Position numbers and translations under genes: made by a program | The notes under the pieces: model-generated | Told to the model about the DNA's origin: nothing | Database searches by the model: none | The model's input: only the letters and a program-made list of their open reading frames with translations | NCBI GenBank assembly: GCA_041390685.1 | Contig: JAWKPL010000001.1 | Span: 2,108,001-2,172,000, forward strand | Source of the DNA: JAIBBD01 sp041390685 | GTDB taxonomy: Bacteria; Chloroflexota; Dehalococcoidia; UBA2979 | Direction: 5' to 3' | DNA length: 64,000 nt | Part shown: in pieces, positions 10,001 through 18,932 of the stretch | Position numbering within the stretch: the first letter of the stretch is position 1 | Layout: the number at the start of each line of letters is the position of its first letter

Positions 10001-10629
10001 CAAGCATCCGCAACCTCGGCCCGGTGAACATCGACGCGCTCGACGACCTCACCGAGGAGCGCACCCGCCACGACTTCCTGTCGCACCAGGTGACGGACCT
10101 CGAAGCGGCCGAGGCCGAGCTCCGCGCCGCCATCCGCGACCTCGAAAAGCTGATCCGCACCCGCTTCGACGAGACCTTCGGTGTCGTGAACACGAACTTC
10201 CAGTCGTACTTTCAGCGCTTCTTCGGCGGTGGCCACGCCGAGTTGCGCATCGTCGAGCCCGAAGGCGACGGCGGCGAGGCGGGCGTCGAGATCGTCGCGC
10301 AGCCGCCCGGCAAGCGCGTCGCATCCCTGAACATGCTCTCCGGCGGCGAGCGTTCCATGACCTCGGTGGCCCTGCTGTTCGCGCTCCTCGCTGTGAACCC
10401 TGCGCCCGTCTGCGTAATGGATGAGGTGGACGCCGCCCTCGACGAGGCCAACGTGAGCCGGTTCGTTGACACACTCCGCGAGCTCGCGCAACGCTCGCAG
10501 TTCATCATCATCACCCACAACCGCCGCACCACCGAGGCCGCGGACACCATCTACGGCATCTCCATGGGCGAGGAGTCCACCTCGCAGGTGCTCTCGCTCA
10601 GCCTGGCCGAACTGCCCCGCGCGTCATGA
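7024..10629 (+). CDS. smc: Chromosome segregation protein SMC
   Basis: This 1201-residue condensin ATPase is of normal family length. Walker A GPNGSGKSN is at residues 31-39. Long Glu/Arg/Ala-rich coiled coils flank a glycine-containing hinge at about 505-665, the ABC signature LSGGE is near 1105 and Walker B VMDEVDAALDE near 1130. The protein dimerises at the hinge and, with ScpA/ScpB, extrudes DNA loops to organise and segregate the nucleoid. GTG at 7024 lies 2 bases after the rnc stop, so the two are co-transcribed. Confidence 0.97.
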   Translation: MYLRRVEVHGFKSFADRHRFDFTPGVTAVVGPNGSGKSNVAEAVRWALGEQSARSLRARKTEDVIFSGSDRRRQLGMAEVTLVLDNSEQWMPVDFSEVSVTRRAYRSGESEYLINGQRVRLMDVHDLFRRAQVGQNSYAMMSQGLVDEVLALRPVERRDLIEEAADVHRHRIELNRAERRLTETRDNLGHVRMLIREVEPRLKQLERQSARAERFKVLQAQLSDALQVYYEHELRAAQEALTAARARHDQQAQAFQSARVEVEGVLTRAEAVDGRVHDLRMALERAQATDRALTEEGLRLQQAVALAEQRLDLLAVRREEVEAELASMPPILDDDGDPAAEAAALDARVRAARSDLDREQEALRAADEAARTVLRTLAEAEARRTRLDAELVDTERRLAAHEAAAARRAEERAAARERRDTAKHELREYGRRVLALDQERIQLTFAAQETRRRRDVAERQLEEQLRVAVEANDALRQASARVQQLRGRLDILTSLSEQAFDATATAQALLAAAGERRPDGSPVVSGVVGIVSRLLRVPDGLDRAVEAALAEHLSAVVVETESDAAAAIEYLRETGGGALTLFPLDRMPHVYPLNLFNERGVIGVAARLVRVEQRFRPLIDTLLGRVIVVENYEVATRMVRRGLGSVVTKDGILLRQGGSMYGGGSGAGSETFGVIRELETLPGEIEEATLTEERERARLARAEDAVADARDAVAAARKLVDEAEERRRLQEEARTRLRRDLGALAGQMRVTHVALREDSSDATAVEEARSRREAIRAGLETAAADIVRLRDQTEAVSAERDAAALHVSTATGALAAAEGERDSAQKRQAQRAEERRLARERLDQRQALLAAARRESEDIELSLRDQRAQLANNRTALAAASEAVGPAHAALADALTEQRELAASRGDAQNRLLAAERDMLTSDAALRQAAGHLQSLQQQVAEEGLEVAPDGSVRPAPPPDADPVEASTAVPAPAGGADVDPEELRKRITELRSSIRNLGPVNIDALDDLTEERTRHDFLSHQVTDLEAAEAELRAAIRDLEKLIRTRFDETFGVVNTNFQSYFQRFFGGGHAELRIVEPEGDGGEAGVEIVAQPPGKRVASLNMLSGGERSMTSVALLFALLAVNPAPVCVMDEVDAALDEANVSRFVDTLRELAQRSQFIIITHNRRTTEAADTIYGISMGEESTSQVLSLSLAELPRAS

Positions 10630-10645
10630 CCGCCCGCGAGGGCGG
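10630..10645 (+). terminator. Short GC-rich hairpin after smc
   Basis: CCGCCC-GCGA-GGGCGG forms a 6-bp stem with a tetraloop just after the smc stop. There is no T-run, so it may be only an attenuating or RNA-stabilising hairpin. Confidence 0.4.
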
Positions 10646-10674
10646 ATGACGGCGCTCGCCGCCACGCATAGGAT
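10646..10674 (+). promoter_or_regulatory. Candidate promoter for ftsY
   Basis: ATGACG (10646-10651), a 17-base spacer and TAGGAT (10669-10674) make a fair -35/-10 match. It lies 48 bases before the ftsY ATG and directly after the smc hairpin. Confidence 0.4.
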
Positions 10675-10721
10675 CGGATGAGCCCCACCATCCGCCCGAC
10701 CACCGCTCGCAGGGAGTCCCA

Positions 10722-11684
10722 ATGAGGCTGTTTCGACGCAGTCCCCAGGTCGACACCGCAACCGACGAAGCGCTCACGAAGACGAAACGCTCGTTCTTCG
10801 GCCGCATCTCTGGTCTGTTCGCCGGCTCCACCGTCGACGAGGCGCTCTGGGAGTCGCTCGAGGAAATCCTGATCGGCGCCGATGCCGGCGTCGCGACGAC
10901 CATGTCGGTCCTCGACCGCGTCCGCGCCACGAATCCCCGTAGCCCCGAGGACGTCCGCGCGCGCCTTCGCGACGAACTGGTCGCCATCCTCCGTGCCCCG
11001 GAGGCGCATCCGAAGGGCCGCCTCTGGCTCGATGACCCAGAGGATGTGGCGCCGCCCGCCGTCGTGCTCATCGTCGGCGTCAACGGCACGGGCAAGACGA
11101 CCGCTGTCGCCCGCCTCGCCTACGCGTATCAGCAGCGCGATCAGCGCGTCATCGCCGCCGCAGCGGATACGTTTCGGGCCGCCGCCATCGACCAGCTCCG
11201 CCACTGGGGCGACCGCCTCGACTTCGGCGTCATCAGCCATCAACAGGGCTCCGACCCCGCCGCGGTCGTGTTCGACGCCGTTGAGGCCGCCCGCGCCCGC
11301 GGTGCCGACCTGTTGCTCGTCGATACGGCCGGTAGACTACATAACAAACAGAACCTGATGGACGAGCTGAGCAAGATCCGCCGCGTCATCGAGCGCCACC
11401 TCGGCCGCGGCCCCGACGAGGTCGCTCTCGTCCTCGACGCCACGACCGGCCAGAACGGGCTCTCGCAGGCCCGCGCGTTCATCGAGGCCGTCGAGGTCAC
11501 GGGCGTCATCCTCACCAAGCTCGACGGCACCGCGAAGGGCGGCATCGTATTCGCCATCGCCAGCGAGCTCGGGCTGCCGGTGCGCTTCATCGGTACTGGC
11601 GCCGAGCCGGGTGACCTCGCCCCCTTCGAGGCGGAGCCGTTCGTTGATTCGCTGCTCGCCGCCCCGCAGGCCGCTGAGGCCTGA
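10722..11684 (+). CDS. ftsY: Signal recognition particle receptor FtsY
   Basis: This is a 320-residue SRP-type GTPase. A helical N domain (about 30-100) precedes the G domain with P-loop GVNGTGKTT near residue 120, DTAGRLHNKQNLMDEL near 200 and TKLDGTAKGG near 265. With Ffh it docks ribosomes making membrane proteins at the translocon. The N-terminal acidic A domain is very short, as is typical outside Proteobacteria. An AGGGAG ribosome site precedes the ATG. Confidence 0.96.
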   Translation: MRLFRRSPQVDTATDEALTKTKRSFFGRISGLFAGSTVDEALWESLEEILIGADAGVATTMSVLDRVRATNPRSPEDVRARLRDELVAILRAPEAHPKGRLWLDDPEDVAPPAVVLIVGVNGTGKTTAVARLAYAYQQRDQRVIAAAADTFRAAAIDQLRHWGDRLDFGVISHQQGSDPAAVVFDAVEAARARGADLLLVDTAGRLHNKQNLMDELSKIRRVIERHLGRGPDEVALVLDATTGQNGLSQARAFIEAVEVTGVILTKLDGTAKGGIVFAIASELGLPVRFIGTGAEPGDLAPFEAEPFVDSLLAAPQAAEA

Positions 11685-11696
11685 CCCCGCGAGGTG

Positions 11697-13964
11697 ATGG
11701 ACCTCTTCGCCTGGTACATCGCCCTCCTGGCGGTGGGCATGGCGAGCCTGCTCCCTGCATCGCTCGTGTTCGAGCGGCTGCGCTCCGGCGGCATCCTCTA
11801 CGCGCGCCCCGTCGGCCTCGTGTGGCTCGGCGTGGGCTCCTGGGTCATCTCGGCCGCCACGCCGGTCCCGTACGGTCTGCCGCTCATCCTCTTCCTCGTG
11901 CTGGCGCTGTTCGCCTGGTCCGTCGGCCTCGCCCTCCGTTCGCCCGTCCGCCTCGATGCCCTCGTTTCCAGGACGCGCTTGTTCCTCATCGGGGAGGCCC
12001 TGTTCCTCACCCTCTTTCTCCTCATCGCGCTCGTGCGCGCGCAGGCGCCTGCCGCCTACGCCACGGAGAAGCCGATGGACCTCATGCTGCTGACCTCGAT
12101 CCGGGCATCCGACGCGCTTCCTGCCACCGACGCCTGGTTCGCCGGCGAGCCCCTTTCGTACTACCACCTCGGGCACGTCATGGTGGACATCGTCGGCCGC
12201 CTCAGCGGCATCGGGCCCGCCGTCGAGTTCAATCTCGGCCTCGCAATGGCCGGCGCCATGGCCGGCGCGGCGGTCTTTGCGCTCGCAGCGGACGCCTTCG
12301 CCCTCACTCACCCGAGGCGGCCCGCTAGCGTGTGGGTCGCCGGCGCACTCGCTGTCGCCGGGCTGCTGTTCGTCTCCACCGAGGTCGGCTTCATCGACCT
12401 CCTCGGCGCGAATGGAGTCGGGCGCGGCCTCTGGCCCCATCTCGGCGTCCCTGGCGTGCCTCCGCCCGAGTCTGTGCGCGATGGCGTACCCACCGAGTTC
12501 TGGTGGTGGTGGCACGCCACCCGGATCCTCCCGGGAACCATCACGGAGTTCCCGGCGTTCTCGATCGTACTGGGCGACCTCCACGCACACGTCCTCGCGC
12601 TCCCGCTGGCCGTTGTCGCGGTGGCCGTCACGCTCCCCACCTTCGAGGGCATGACGCAGCTCTCCTGGCGCTCGTGGCTTCGCCGCCCGGGCGCGCTGCT
12701 GCTCATCGCCATGCTCTTCGCCGCCCTGGCGATGGCGAATGCGTGGGACACGTTGATCTACGGCCTGCTCTGGGGTTCCGCCACCACCGTCGCCTTCCTC
12801 GGTGCCGGCTGGCGTCCGCTGCCGGCCCTGCTCCTCACCGTGCGGTATCTCGCGCTGCCCACGGGCCTCGCGCTGCTGCTCGCGTGGCCGTTCCTGAGCG
12901 GCCTCGACTCGCCCTCGCTTGGCGTCGGCCTCCTCACCGAGGAGTGGAGCGACCCCACGCGGTTCCTGTTGGTCTGGCTGCCGCTGGCGATGCCGCTGCT
13001 CGTCGCCGCCGTCATGCTGCGTCCTCGCCCCGCCCGCCCCGCTGCCATCGTCGCTCTCGCCGTCGCCACCGCCGCCGTCGTCGCGTGGATGGTCGCCACG
13101 ATCGTCGCGGACGAGCCGCGCGCGATCGCCGACCGAGGCGTCGGCTGGTTCGTCCTCATCGGCCTCGGACTCACCCTCGTGTGGCACGTCGCGGCGGCAT
13201 GGCACGCCTATCGAGACACCGACCGCGGTCAGGCCGCGTGGCTGGCCTTCGCCGCGTTCGCCTCTGCCGTCCTGCTTGCGCTGGAACTGCTCTACCTGCA
13301 GGACGAGCTCGGAGGTCGCCTGAACGGCATCTTCAAGTTCTGGTACGCGGTGTGGCTCATCCTCGCTGTCGCCGCTGCCGTCGCCCTCGCGGCGGTCTAC
13401 GACCGCCTTCCGAACCTGGAGCCGAGGTGGTTGTCGACGCCGCTCGCCGTCCTCCTCGTCGTCTTCACCGCTGGCACGTTGCTCTACGGCCCCGCCGCCG
13501 CCGTCGCCCGCTCCCGAGAAGGCCAGGTCCGAGGCCTCGACAGCCTCCGTTACCTGGCCGCCGACCCGAATTTCGCCGCCGCCCTGAACTGGGTCCACGC
13601 GAACCTTGACAACGACGATGTGCTCCTCGAGGCCGTCGGCGCCGACTACCAGGGCGGCAACATGGTCTCCGCCGCCACCGGCGTCCCGACGCTGCTCGGC
13701 TGGCCCGGGCACGAGATTCAATGGCGTGGGAAGATACCTGCCATCACTGAACGTCAGGACGCCGTTTCGCGCGTGTACCAGGAAGGCGCCTCCGAGGATG
13801 TGCGTGCCCTTGCGAGGCGCTACGGCGTGACGCACGTGTTCATTGGCAACGAGGAGCGCGCCCAGTTCGGGGCGGACGTCGCTGAGCGTTTCGCCGGGTG
13901 GCCCGTCGCCTTCGACGTGCCCGGCGTCCGCATCGTGGCCGTCCCCCCCGGGGCCGCGCCGTGA
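11697..13964 (+). CDS. DUF2298 (YYY family) polytopic membrane protein
   Basis: This 755-residue protein has many hydrophobic segments and the hallmarks of the Chloroflexota/archaeal DUF2298 family: SYYHLGHVMVD, GDLHAHVLALPL and NAWDTLIYG, with a conserved C-terminal soluble part (LLGWPGHEIQW, YGVTHVFIGNEE). The family is related in fold to lipid-linked-sugar glycosyltransferases of the GT-C type, but its reaction is not established. A GTG at 11694 is an alternative start. It overlaps the next gene by 4 bases (GTGA), so both are translated together, suggesting joint action in envelope glycan assembly. Confidence 0.85.
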   Translation: MDLFAWYIALLAVGMASLLPASLVFERLRSGGILYARPVGLVWLGVGSWVISAATPVPYGLPLILFLVLALFAWSVGLALRSPVRLDALVSRTRLFLIGEALFLTLFLLIALVRAQAPAAYATEKPMDLMLLTSIRASDALPATDAWFAGEPLSYYHLGHVMVDIVGRLSGIGPAVEFNLGLAMAGAMAGAAVFALAADAFALTHPRRPASVWVAGALAVAGLLFVSTEVGFIDLLGANGVGRGLWPHLGVPGVPPPESVRDGVPTEFWWWWHATRILPGTITEFPAFSIVLGDLHAHVLALPLAVVAVAVTLPTFEGMTQLSWRSWLRRPGALLLIAMLFAALAMANAWDTLIYGLLWGSATTVAFLGAGWRPLPALLLTVRYLALPTGLALLLAWPFLSGLDSPSLGVGLLTEEWSDPTRFLLVWLPLAMPLLVAAVMLRPRPARPAAIVALAVATAAVVAWMVATIVADEPRAIADRGVGWFVLIGLGLTLVWHVAAAWHAYRDTDRGQAAWLAFAAFASAVLLALELLYLQDELGGRLNGIFKFWYAVWLILAVAAAVALAAVYDRLPNLEPRWLSTPLAVLLVVFTAGTLLYGPAAAVARSREGQVRGLDSLRYLAADPNFAAALNWVHANLDNDDVLLEAVGADYQGGNMVSAATGVPTLLGWPGHEIQWRGKIPAITERQDAVSRVYQEGASEDVRALARRYGVTHVFIGNEERAQFGADVAERFAGWPVAFDVPGVRIVAVPPGAAP

Positions 13965-15925
13965 GCGTCCAACGCCTCCGCGCGCCCCGCTTCGACGCCG
14001 TCACATGGGCCGTCCTCGGGCTTGTGGTCGTCGCGCTGGTCCTGCGCCTGTACGACCTCGGGGTCCGCGCCCTCCACCACGACGAGTCGCTCCACGCCAC
14101 CTATTCCTGGTACTTCTCGATCGGTCGCCAGGTCGGGAACTGCGCCGCGGCCTACTGCCACGACCCGCTCATGCACGGCCCGTTCCAGTTCCACTTCATG
14201 GCCGCGATGTTCAAGCTGTTCGGGGACGGCGACTTCATGGCGCGCGTGCCCGCCGCGTTGACCGGCACCGCCCTCGTCGCGACGCCGCTGCTCCTGCGCC
14301 GCTGGCTCGGCCCGGTCGGCACCGTCGCCGCCGCGCTCTTCCTCACCCTGTCCCCGACGCTGCTGTACTACTCCCGCTTCGCGCGCGAGGACATCTACAT
14401 CTGGCTCTGGACAGTCCTGCTCTTCGTCTCTGTGTGGCGCTACCTCGATGACGGTCGCGACCGCTGGCTGGGCATCGCCGCCGCTGCCCTCGCCCTCTCC
14501 TTCGCGACCAAGGAGTCCGTCTACCTCTCGATCGCGATCCTGCTTCTGTACCTCGATGTCCGCCTGACCATCGACTTCCTGGACCAACGAGGCACGAGCG
14601 GCCGGGATCGCTGGCTCGAGGGCCTCTTCCTCGCCCCGGTCGCGTGGCTCGTCGCCGCGTTCTGGCAGCCCCTCGAGTCATGGCGGGCCTCCCGCGGCTT
14701 CAGTGCCCTTCCGCGGGCAGCGGACATGCTGATCGTGATCGGGGTCCTCTCCCTCCCGCAACTCTCGGCGGCGGTCCAGATCCCGCTGCACCTGTTCGGG
14801 GTGGACGTCACTGGCGACACCGAGCGTCAGGTCGGCATCATCACGGTGTGCGCGCTCCTCGGCGGCGCGACCATCGTCGGCCTCATCTGGGACTGGCAGC
14901 GCTGGGTGCTCGTGGCCGCGATCTTCTACGGGATCACGATCCCGCTCTTCACCACCGAGTTCCTCAACACGAGGAACGGCCTCGCGTCCGATTTCTGGGG
15001 CGCCCTCGACTACTGGATGGCCCAGCAGGAGGTCCAGCGAGGCACCCAGCCCTGGTTCTACTACCTCATGATGGTCCCCCTCTATGAGTTCCTCACGCTG
15101 ATTCCTGCCGTCATCGGCGGTGTCTGGCTGATCGCGAGACGGCACGATGCCCTCGCTGTGCTGCTTGCCTGGTGGTTCCTGGGCAGCCTGCTCGCCTTCA
15201 GCTACGCGGGCGAGAAGATGCCGTGGCTCACCAGCCACATGGCCGTCCCGCTGGCGTTCATGGCCGCCTACGTCCTCGGACGCTTCCTGCCCTACGCGCT
15301 CGAGCGGCTCCGCGATCTCAACCGGTCGTCGTCCGCTACCTGGGCCGTCGCTGCCGTCGCCGGGTTCGCGTTCGTCCTCGCCTTCGGTCTCTCGGTCCGC
15401 AACGCGCACGCCGTCTCGTTCCTCCACCCCGATACCCCGGTCGAGCCGCTCATCTACACGCAGACCAGCCGCGACATCCCCAACCTCTCTCGCGACATCC
15501 ACGACCTGGCCGAGGTGGCGCCACCCGGCGCGCTCTCGATCTTCGTCGACAGCAGCGAGGGCGCCACATGGCCGTGGGCCTGGTACCTCCGAGACCTCGA
15601 TGTCGCCTACGCCGACCCCGCCTACATCCAGCAGTACGCCACACCGAAGACGGTCATCGTCGCGATGCAGGGCACCATCTCGTCGATCCCGGAGCTACGC
15701 GAGCAGGCCGGTGAGGTGCGACCCTACCATCACCGCTGGGCGTTTCCGGAGGACGGGTACCGGGGCACCACCTGGTCGAATCTGCTCACGCGCCTGTCGA
15801 ACGGCCGCCTCGTCGAGCAGTGGTACGAGTTCATGCTTCATCGCATTCCGGAGCAGTGGGTGCTCGGGTGGTCCCTTGACGGGGTCGCCCTCATTCCCTC
15901 CCTCGATACCCTGAGCGAAGACTGA
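13961..15925 (+). CDS. Agl23-like (TIGR03663) GT-C-type membrane protein
   Basis: This 654-residue polytopic protein begins with a transmembrane helix followed by HHDESLHATYSWY, the DE-containing first-loop motif of GT-C glycosyltransferases and of the flippase-associated Agl23 family. Later motifs include RFAREDIYIWLWTV and KEMPWL-like GEKMPWLTSH. It probably transfers or handles a polyprenyl-linked sugar on the outer membrane face; the substrate is unknown. The GTG start overlaps the DUF2298 stop, and the pair is a recurrent Chloroflexota neighbourhood. Confidence 0.82.
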   Translation: MSVQRLRAPRFDAVTWAVLGLVVVALVLRLYDLGVRALHHDESLHATYSWYFSIGRQVGNCAAAYCHDPLMHGPFQFHFMAAMFKLFGDGDFMARVPAALTGTALVATPLLLRRWLGPVGTVAAALFLTLSPTLLYYSRFAREDIYIWLWTVLLFVSVWRYLDDGRDRWLGIAAAALALSFATKESVYLSIAILLLYLDVRLTIDFLDQRGTSGRDRWLEGLFLAPVAWLVAAFWQPLESWRASRGFSALPRAADMLIVIGVLSLPQLSAAVQIPLHLFGVDVTGDTERQVGIITVCALLGGATIVGLIWDWQRWVLVAAIFYGITIPLFTTEFLNTRNGLASDFWGALDYWMAQQEVQRGTQPWFYYLMMVPLYEFLTLIPAVIGGVWLIARRHDALAVLLAWWFLGSLLAFSYAGEKMPWLTSHMAVPLAFMAAYVLGRFLPYALERLRDLNRSSSATWAVAAVAGFAFVLAFGLSVRNAHAVSFLHPDTPVEPLIYTQTSRDIPNLSRDIHDLAEVAPPGALSIFVDSSEGATWPWAWYLRDLDVAYADPAYIQQYATPKTVIVAMQGTISSIPELREQAGEVRPYHHRWAFPEDGYRGTTWSNLLTRLSNGRLVEQWYEFMLHRIPEQWVLGWSLDGVALIPSLDTLSED

Positions 15926-15971
15926 CCGGCCGCTGCTGGCCTCCAACGAACACAGCGAGGATCATGTCCTG

Positions 15972-16988
15972 ATGGGCCTGGCGATGTTGCGCAACCGGCG
16001 CGTGTGGATCGGCCTGCTGGTCAGCGTCGTGTTCCTCGCCCTCCTCCTCCGTTCCGTGGACGGACACGAACTGACCGCCGCCCTCGAGGAGATCGAGCCC
16101 GGCTGGCTGGTCCTCGCGTTCGCCGTCGAGCTCGCCGCGCTCTGGTTCCGCGCCCTGCGCTGGCGCTTCATCCTGGATTCGCACGTCCGCATCAAGACCC
16201 GCGACGCCTTCTCCGTCGTCATCATCGGCTACGCGGCGAACAATCTCCTCCCGGTCCGCGCAGGCGAGCTCGTGCGCGCGCAGCTACTCCATGACAGCCA
16301 CGGCGCGAGCCGCCTTGGGACGCTCGGCACCATCGTCGTTGAGCGCATCTTCGACGGCCTCGTGCTCGCGCTGTTCCTCGCCGCCACCATTGCGCTCGCT
16401 GGCGGCAGCGACTTCCTCCGCATCGTCGCCGCCCTCATGACGGCGGCGTTCGTCGTCGGCACCGTCGTCCTCGCGCTGCTCGCGCTTCAGCCACGGGGCT
16501 CCGACATCTGGACGATCCGCCTTCTGCGCCTGGCCCCCACGCGCATCCGTCCTCGCGCCCGCATCTGGCTCGGCAGCTTCCTCGCCGGCCTGAGCGGTCT
16601 CCGAGGTCAGCGCGCGTGGGTCCTCGTGCTGGGGACGACGGGCGTCTCCTGGGGCCTCGAGGCCGTCTGCTACTGGCTCGTCGGTGTCGGCTTCGGCCTC
16701 GACCTCGACTTCCCCCTCTACCTCGCGGTCACCGGCGCTGCGAACCTCGCCATCGCCGCGCCGAGCACCGCCGGCGGCGTCGGCCCGTTCGAGTTCTTCG
16801 CGCAGAAGGCGCTTACCGCCTTCGGCGTCGGCGCGGCTGCCGCCACCGTGTACGCGCTCGTCCTACACGCGCTGCTACTGATCCCGGTGGTGCTTCTGGG
16901 CATCGTGCTCCTGTGGCGGCGGCACCTCGGATTCGGCGAAATGCTTCGGGCCGGACAGGGCGCGCCCGCGGAAGGGGTGGCTGACTAG
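15972..16988 (+). CDS. Flippase-like integral membrane protein (LPG-synthase TM / UPF0104 family)
   Basis: This 338-residue protein has about eight hydrophobic segments and the family signature around NNLLPVRAGELVRAQLL followed by GTIVVERIFDG, and a later PSTAGGVGPFEFF motif. Relatives include the flippase domain of MprF and proteins that move glycolipids across the membrane. Sitting between two GT-C-like proteins and an FAD oxidoreductase, it probably translocates the lipid-linked product. The stop overlaps the start of the next gene by one base (TAGTG). Confidence 0.85.
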   Translation: MGLAMLRNRRVWIGLLVSVVFLALLLRSVDGHELTAALEEIEPGWLVLAFAVELAALWFRALRWRFILDSHVRIKTRDAFSVVIIGYAANNLLPVRAGELVRAQLLHDSHGASRLGTLGTIVVERIFDGLVLALFLAATIALAGGSDFLRIVAALMTAAFVVGTVVLALLALQPRGSDIWTIRLLRLAPTRIRPRARIWLGSFLAGLSGLRGQRAWVLVLGTTGVSWGLEAVCYWLVGVGFGLDLDFPLYLAVTGAANLAIAAPSTAGGVGPFEFFAQKALTAFGVGAAAATVYALVLHALLLIPVVLLGIVLLWRRHLGFGEMLRAGQGAPAEGVAD

Positions 16989-18358
16989 TGAAGGTCGTGA
17001 TCATCGGCGGCGGCGTCGGCGGCCTCGGCGCGGGGCTCGACCTCGTCCGCGCCGGCCACGAGGTCCGCATCTACGAGGCCAGCGATGTGCTCGGCGGCCA
17101 GGTACGCACCTTCGAGGTCGGCGGCGGCCGCCTCGAGATCTTCTACCACCACATCTTCCACTCGGACACGCTCGTCACCGAGACCGTGCACGACCTCGGC
17201 CTCGGCGACGACCTCGAGTGGATCGAGTCGAAAGTCGGCTTCCTCGCGGACGGTCGTATCTACCCCTTCGTCGGCGCCCTCGACCTCCTCCGCTTCAAGC
17301 CGGTCTCGCTACTCACCCGCTTCCGTCTGGGCCTCGCCGCGCTCTATCTGCGCCGCCAGTCCGACTGGAAGCGCTACGAGGGCAAGCGTGCTCGCCCCTG
17401 GATCGAGCGCTACGTTGGCCGCGAAGGCTACAACCGCGTCTGGGGCCCCCTCCTGCGCGCCAAGTTCGGCGCCCATGCGGATGACATCGCCATGACCTGG
17501 TTCTGGGGGAAGATCTACCTGCGCTTCGCCTCGCGCCCCGGCGGCCTCTTCGCCCGCGAGAAGCTCGGCTACCTGCGCGGCTCCTTCGGCCGCCTCGTAG
17601 ACCGCATGGGCGAGGCCGTCCAGGAGCGCGGCGGTATCGTGGAGACGAACTGCCGCGTCCACGAGGTCTTGTCTGAGGATGACCGCGTCACCGGCGTCCG
17701 CCTCGGCGGCCCGGACGGTGAGGTGATCCCCGCCGACGTGGTGATCGCCACCACGCCATCGCAGGTCTTCCAGCGCGCCGTCCCCAACCTCGACGCGGAG
17801 TACGCTCGCCGCCTCGACAGCATCGAGTACCAGTGGGCCACTGTGTTCGTGCTCGCCCTCGACCGTCCGCTGTCGTCGACCTACTGGCTGACGATCACTG
17901 ACCCCGACTGCCCGTTCGTCGTGGCGGTCGAGCAGACGAACTTCCGCTCGCCCGCTGAGTATGGCGGCCAGCACATCGTCTACTTCTCGAACTACACCGA
18001 CCCCGGCGATCCCATCGTCGACGAAGACGAAGAGCAGGTCCTCGACCGCTACGAGGCCTACATCCAACGCATCAATCCGGCGTTCGACCGATCCTGGATT
18101 CGCGGCAAGTGGCTCTTCAAGGACCGCGCCGGCCAGCCGATCGTCCACTACCGCTACCACGAGGTGATCCCGCCCCTCCGCACCCCGATCGAGGGCCTCT
18201 ACCTGGCCAACACCACCCAGATCTACCCCGAGGATCGAGGCCAGAACTACTCGATCCGCATCGGCAAGCAGGTCGCCAGGCTCGCCATGGAGGATTACGG
18301 CGCGCGTCTCGGCGCCGCGCACGCGCACACGGAGGGGACGGCGTCAGGCGCGCCTTGA
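16988..18358 (+). CDS. FAD-dependent amine-oxidase-fold oxidoreductase (PPOX/desaturase-like)
   Basis: The 456-residue protein opens with the dinucleotide-binding motif VVIIGGGVGGLGAGLDLVRAG and an E in IYEASDVLGGQ, typical of the flavin monoamine oxidase / protoporphyrinogen oxidase superfamily. The C-terminal FAD contact is GLYLANTTQIYPEDRGQN. YHHIFHSD near residue 53 is shared with FAD oxidoreductases found in polysaccharide or carotenoid/lipid clusters. The substrate is not evident; linkage to the three membrane proteins upstream suggests modification of a lipid or lipid-linked sugar. Confidence 0.82.
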   Translation: MKVVIIGGGVGGLGAGLDLVRAGHEVRIYEASDVLGGQVRTFEVGGGRLEIFYHHIFHSDTLVTETVHDLGLGDDLEWIESKVGFLADGRIYPFVGALDLLRFKPVSLLTRFRLGLAALYLRRQSDWKRYEGKRARPWIERYVGREGYNRVWGPLLRAKFGAHADDIAMTWFWGKIYLRFASRPGGLFAREKLGYLRGSFGRLVDRMGEAVQERGGIVETNCRVHEVLSEDDRVTGVRLGGPDGEVIPADVVIATTPSQVFQRAVPNLDAEYARRLDSIEYQWATVFVLALDRPLSSTYWLTITDPDCPFVVAVEQTNFRSPAEYGGQHIVYFSNYTDPGDPIVDEDEEQVLDRYEAYIQRINPAFDRSWIRGKWLFKDRAGQPIVHYRYHEVIPPLRTPIEGLYLANTTQIYPEDRGQNYSIRIGKQVARLAMEDYGARLGAAHAHTEGTASGAP

Positions 18359-18383
18359 ACGCCCCCCCGTGCGCTCCTAATAT
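18355..18383 (+). promoter_or_regulatory. Promoter for the nuoE/nuoF-like pair
   Basis: TTGAAC (18355-18360) overlaps the stop codon of the FAD oxidoreductase gene; after a 17-base spacer comes TAATAT (18378-18383). This predicts a start near 18390 and a 5' leader of about 50 bases. Confidence 0.65.
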
Positions 18384-18440
18384 GACTTCGACCGTGCGGC
18401 CCGCGCCGCACCTCCTCCCGGCTGCACGATCGGATGCGCG

Positions 18441-18932
18441 ATGCCGCTAGAGACCGAAGCGACTGCCGAGATTCGCGCGCTCGTCGCCGACCTCCGGCCC
18501 GACCACGCGGATATGCTCGAGGCCCTCCATCGCGTCCAGCATCGCTACGGCTACGTCTCCCAGGAGGCGATGTACGTCATCGCCGAGCAACTGAAGGTGA
18601 CCCCGGCGCACGTCTACGGCGTCACCACGTACTACAGCGACTTCCGCACGACCCCTGCCCCCGAGGTCACCGTTGCCTGGTGCAGCGGCCCCGCCTGCCG
18701 CCTCAAGAACGGTGCGGGCATCCGCGACGCCATGCAGGCCGTCCTCGGCATCGAGCTCGGCGAGGACACCGCGGACGGTCGTGTCGGTCTCGTGGCCGGC
18801 CAGTGCAACGGCAGCTGTGAGCAGGCGCCCCAGGTTTGGGTGGGCGAGCGTGTGGTCGGCCGTCTGACTGCCGCCCGCGCCGTCACCCTCGCCCGCGCCC
18901 TGCGCGATGGAGCGGACCCCGCCAGTGTCTGA
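18441..18932 (+). CDS. nuoE: NuoE/HoxE-like [2Fe-2S] thioredoxin-fold subunit
   Basis: This 163-residue subunit has an N-terminal helical bundle (HRVQHRYGYVSQEAM) and a thioredoxin-like [2Fe-2S] domain with Cys-x4-Cys (CSGPAC) and Cys-x3-Cys (CNGSC). Such subunits pair with NuoF-type flavoproteins in complex I, NAD-linked hydrogenases and formate dehydrogenases. Its 3' end overlaps the NuoF-like gene by 26 bases, indicating a tight complex. No other complex I or hydrogenase genes are in the window. Confidence 0.88.
   Translation: MPLETEATAEIRALVADLRPDHADMLEALHRVQHRYGYVSQEAMYVIAEQLKVTPAHVYGVTTYYSDFRTTPAPEVTVAWCSGPACRLKNGAGIRDAMQAVLGIELGEDTADGRVGLVAGQCNGSCEQAPQVWVGERVVGRLTAARAVTLARALRDGADPASV

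Noticed and set aside
11337..13835. 832-codon minus-strand frame opposite the DUF2298 gene
   Set aside because: Extremely Arg/Glu/Gly/Asp-rich low complexity with no domain, exactly antisense to a well-supported membrane protein; an artefact of high third-position GC.
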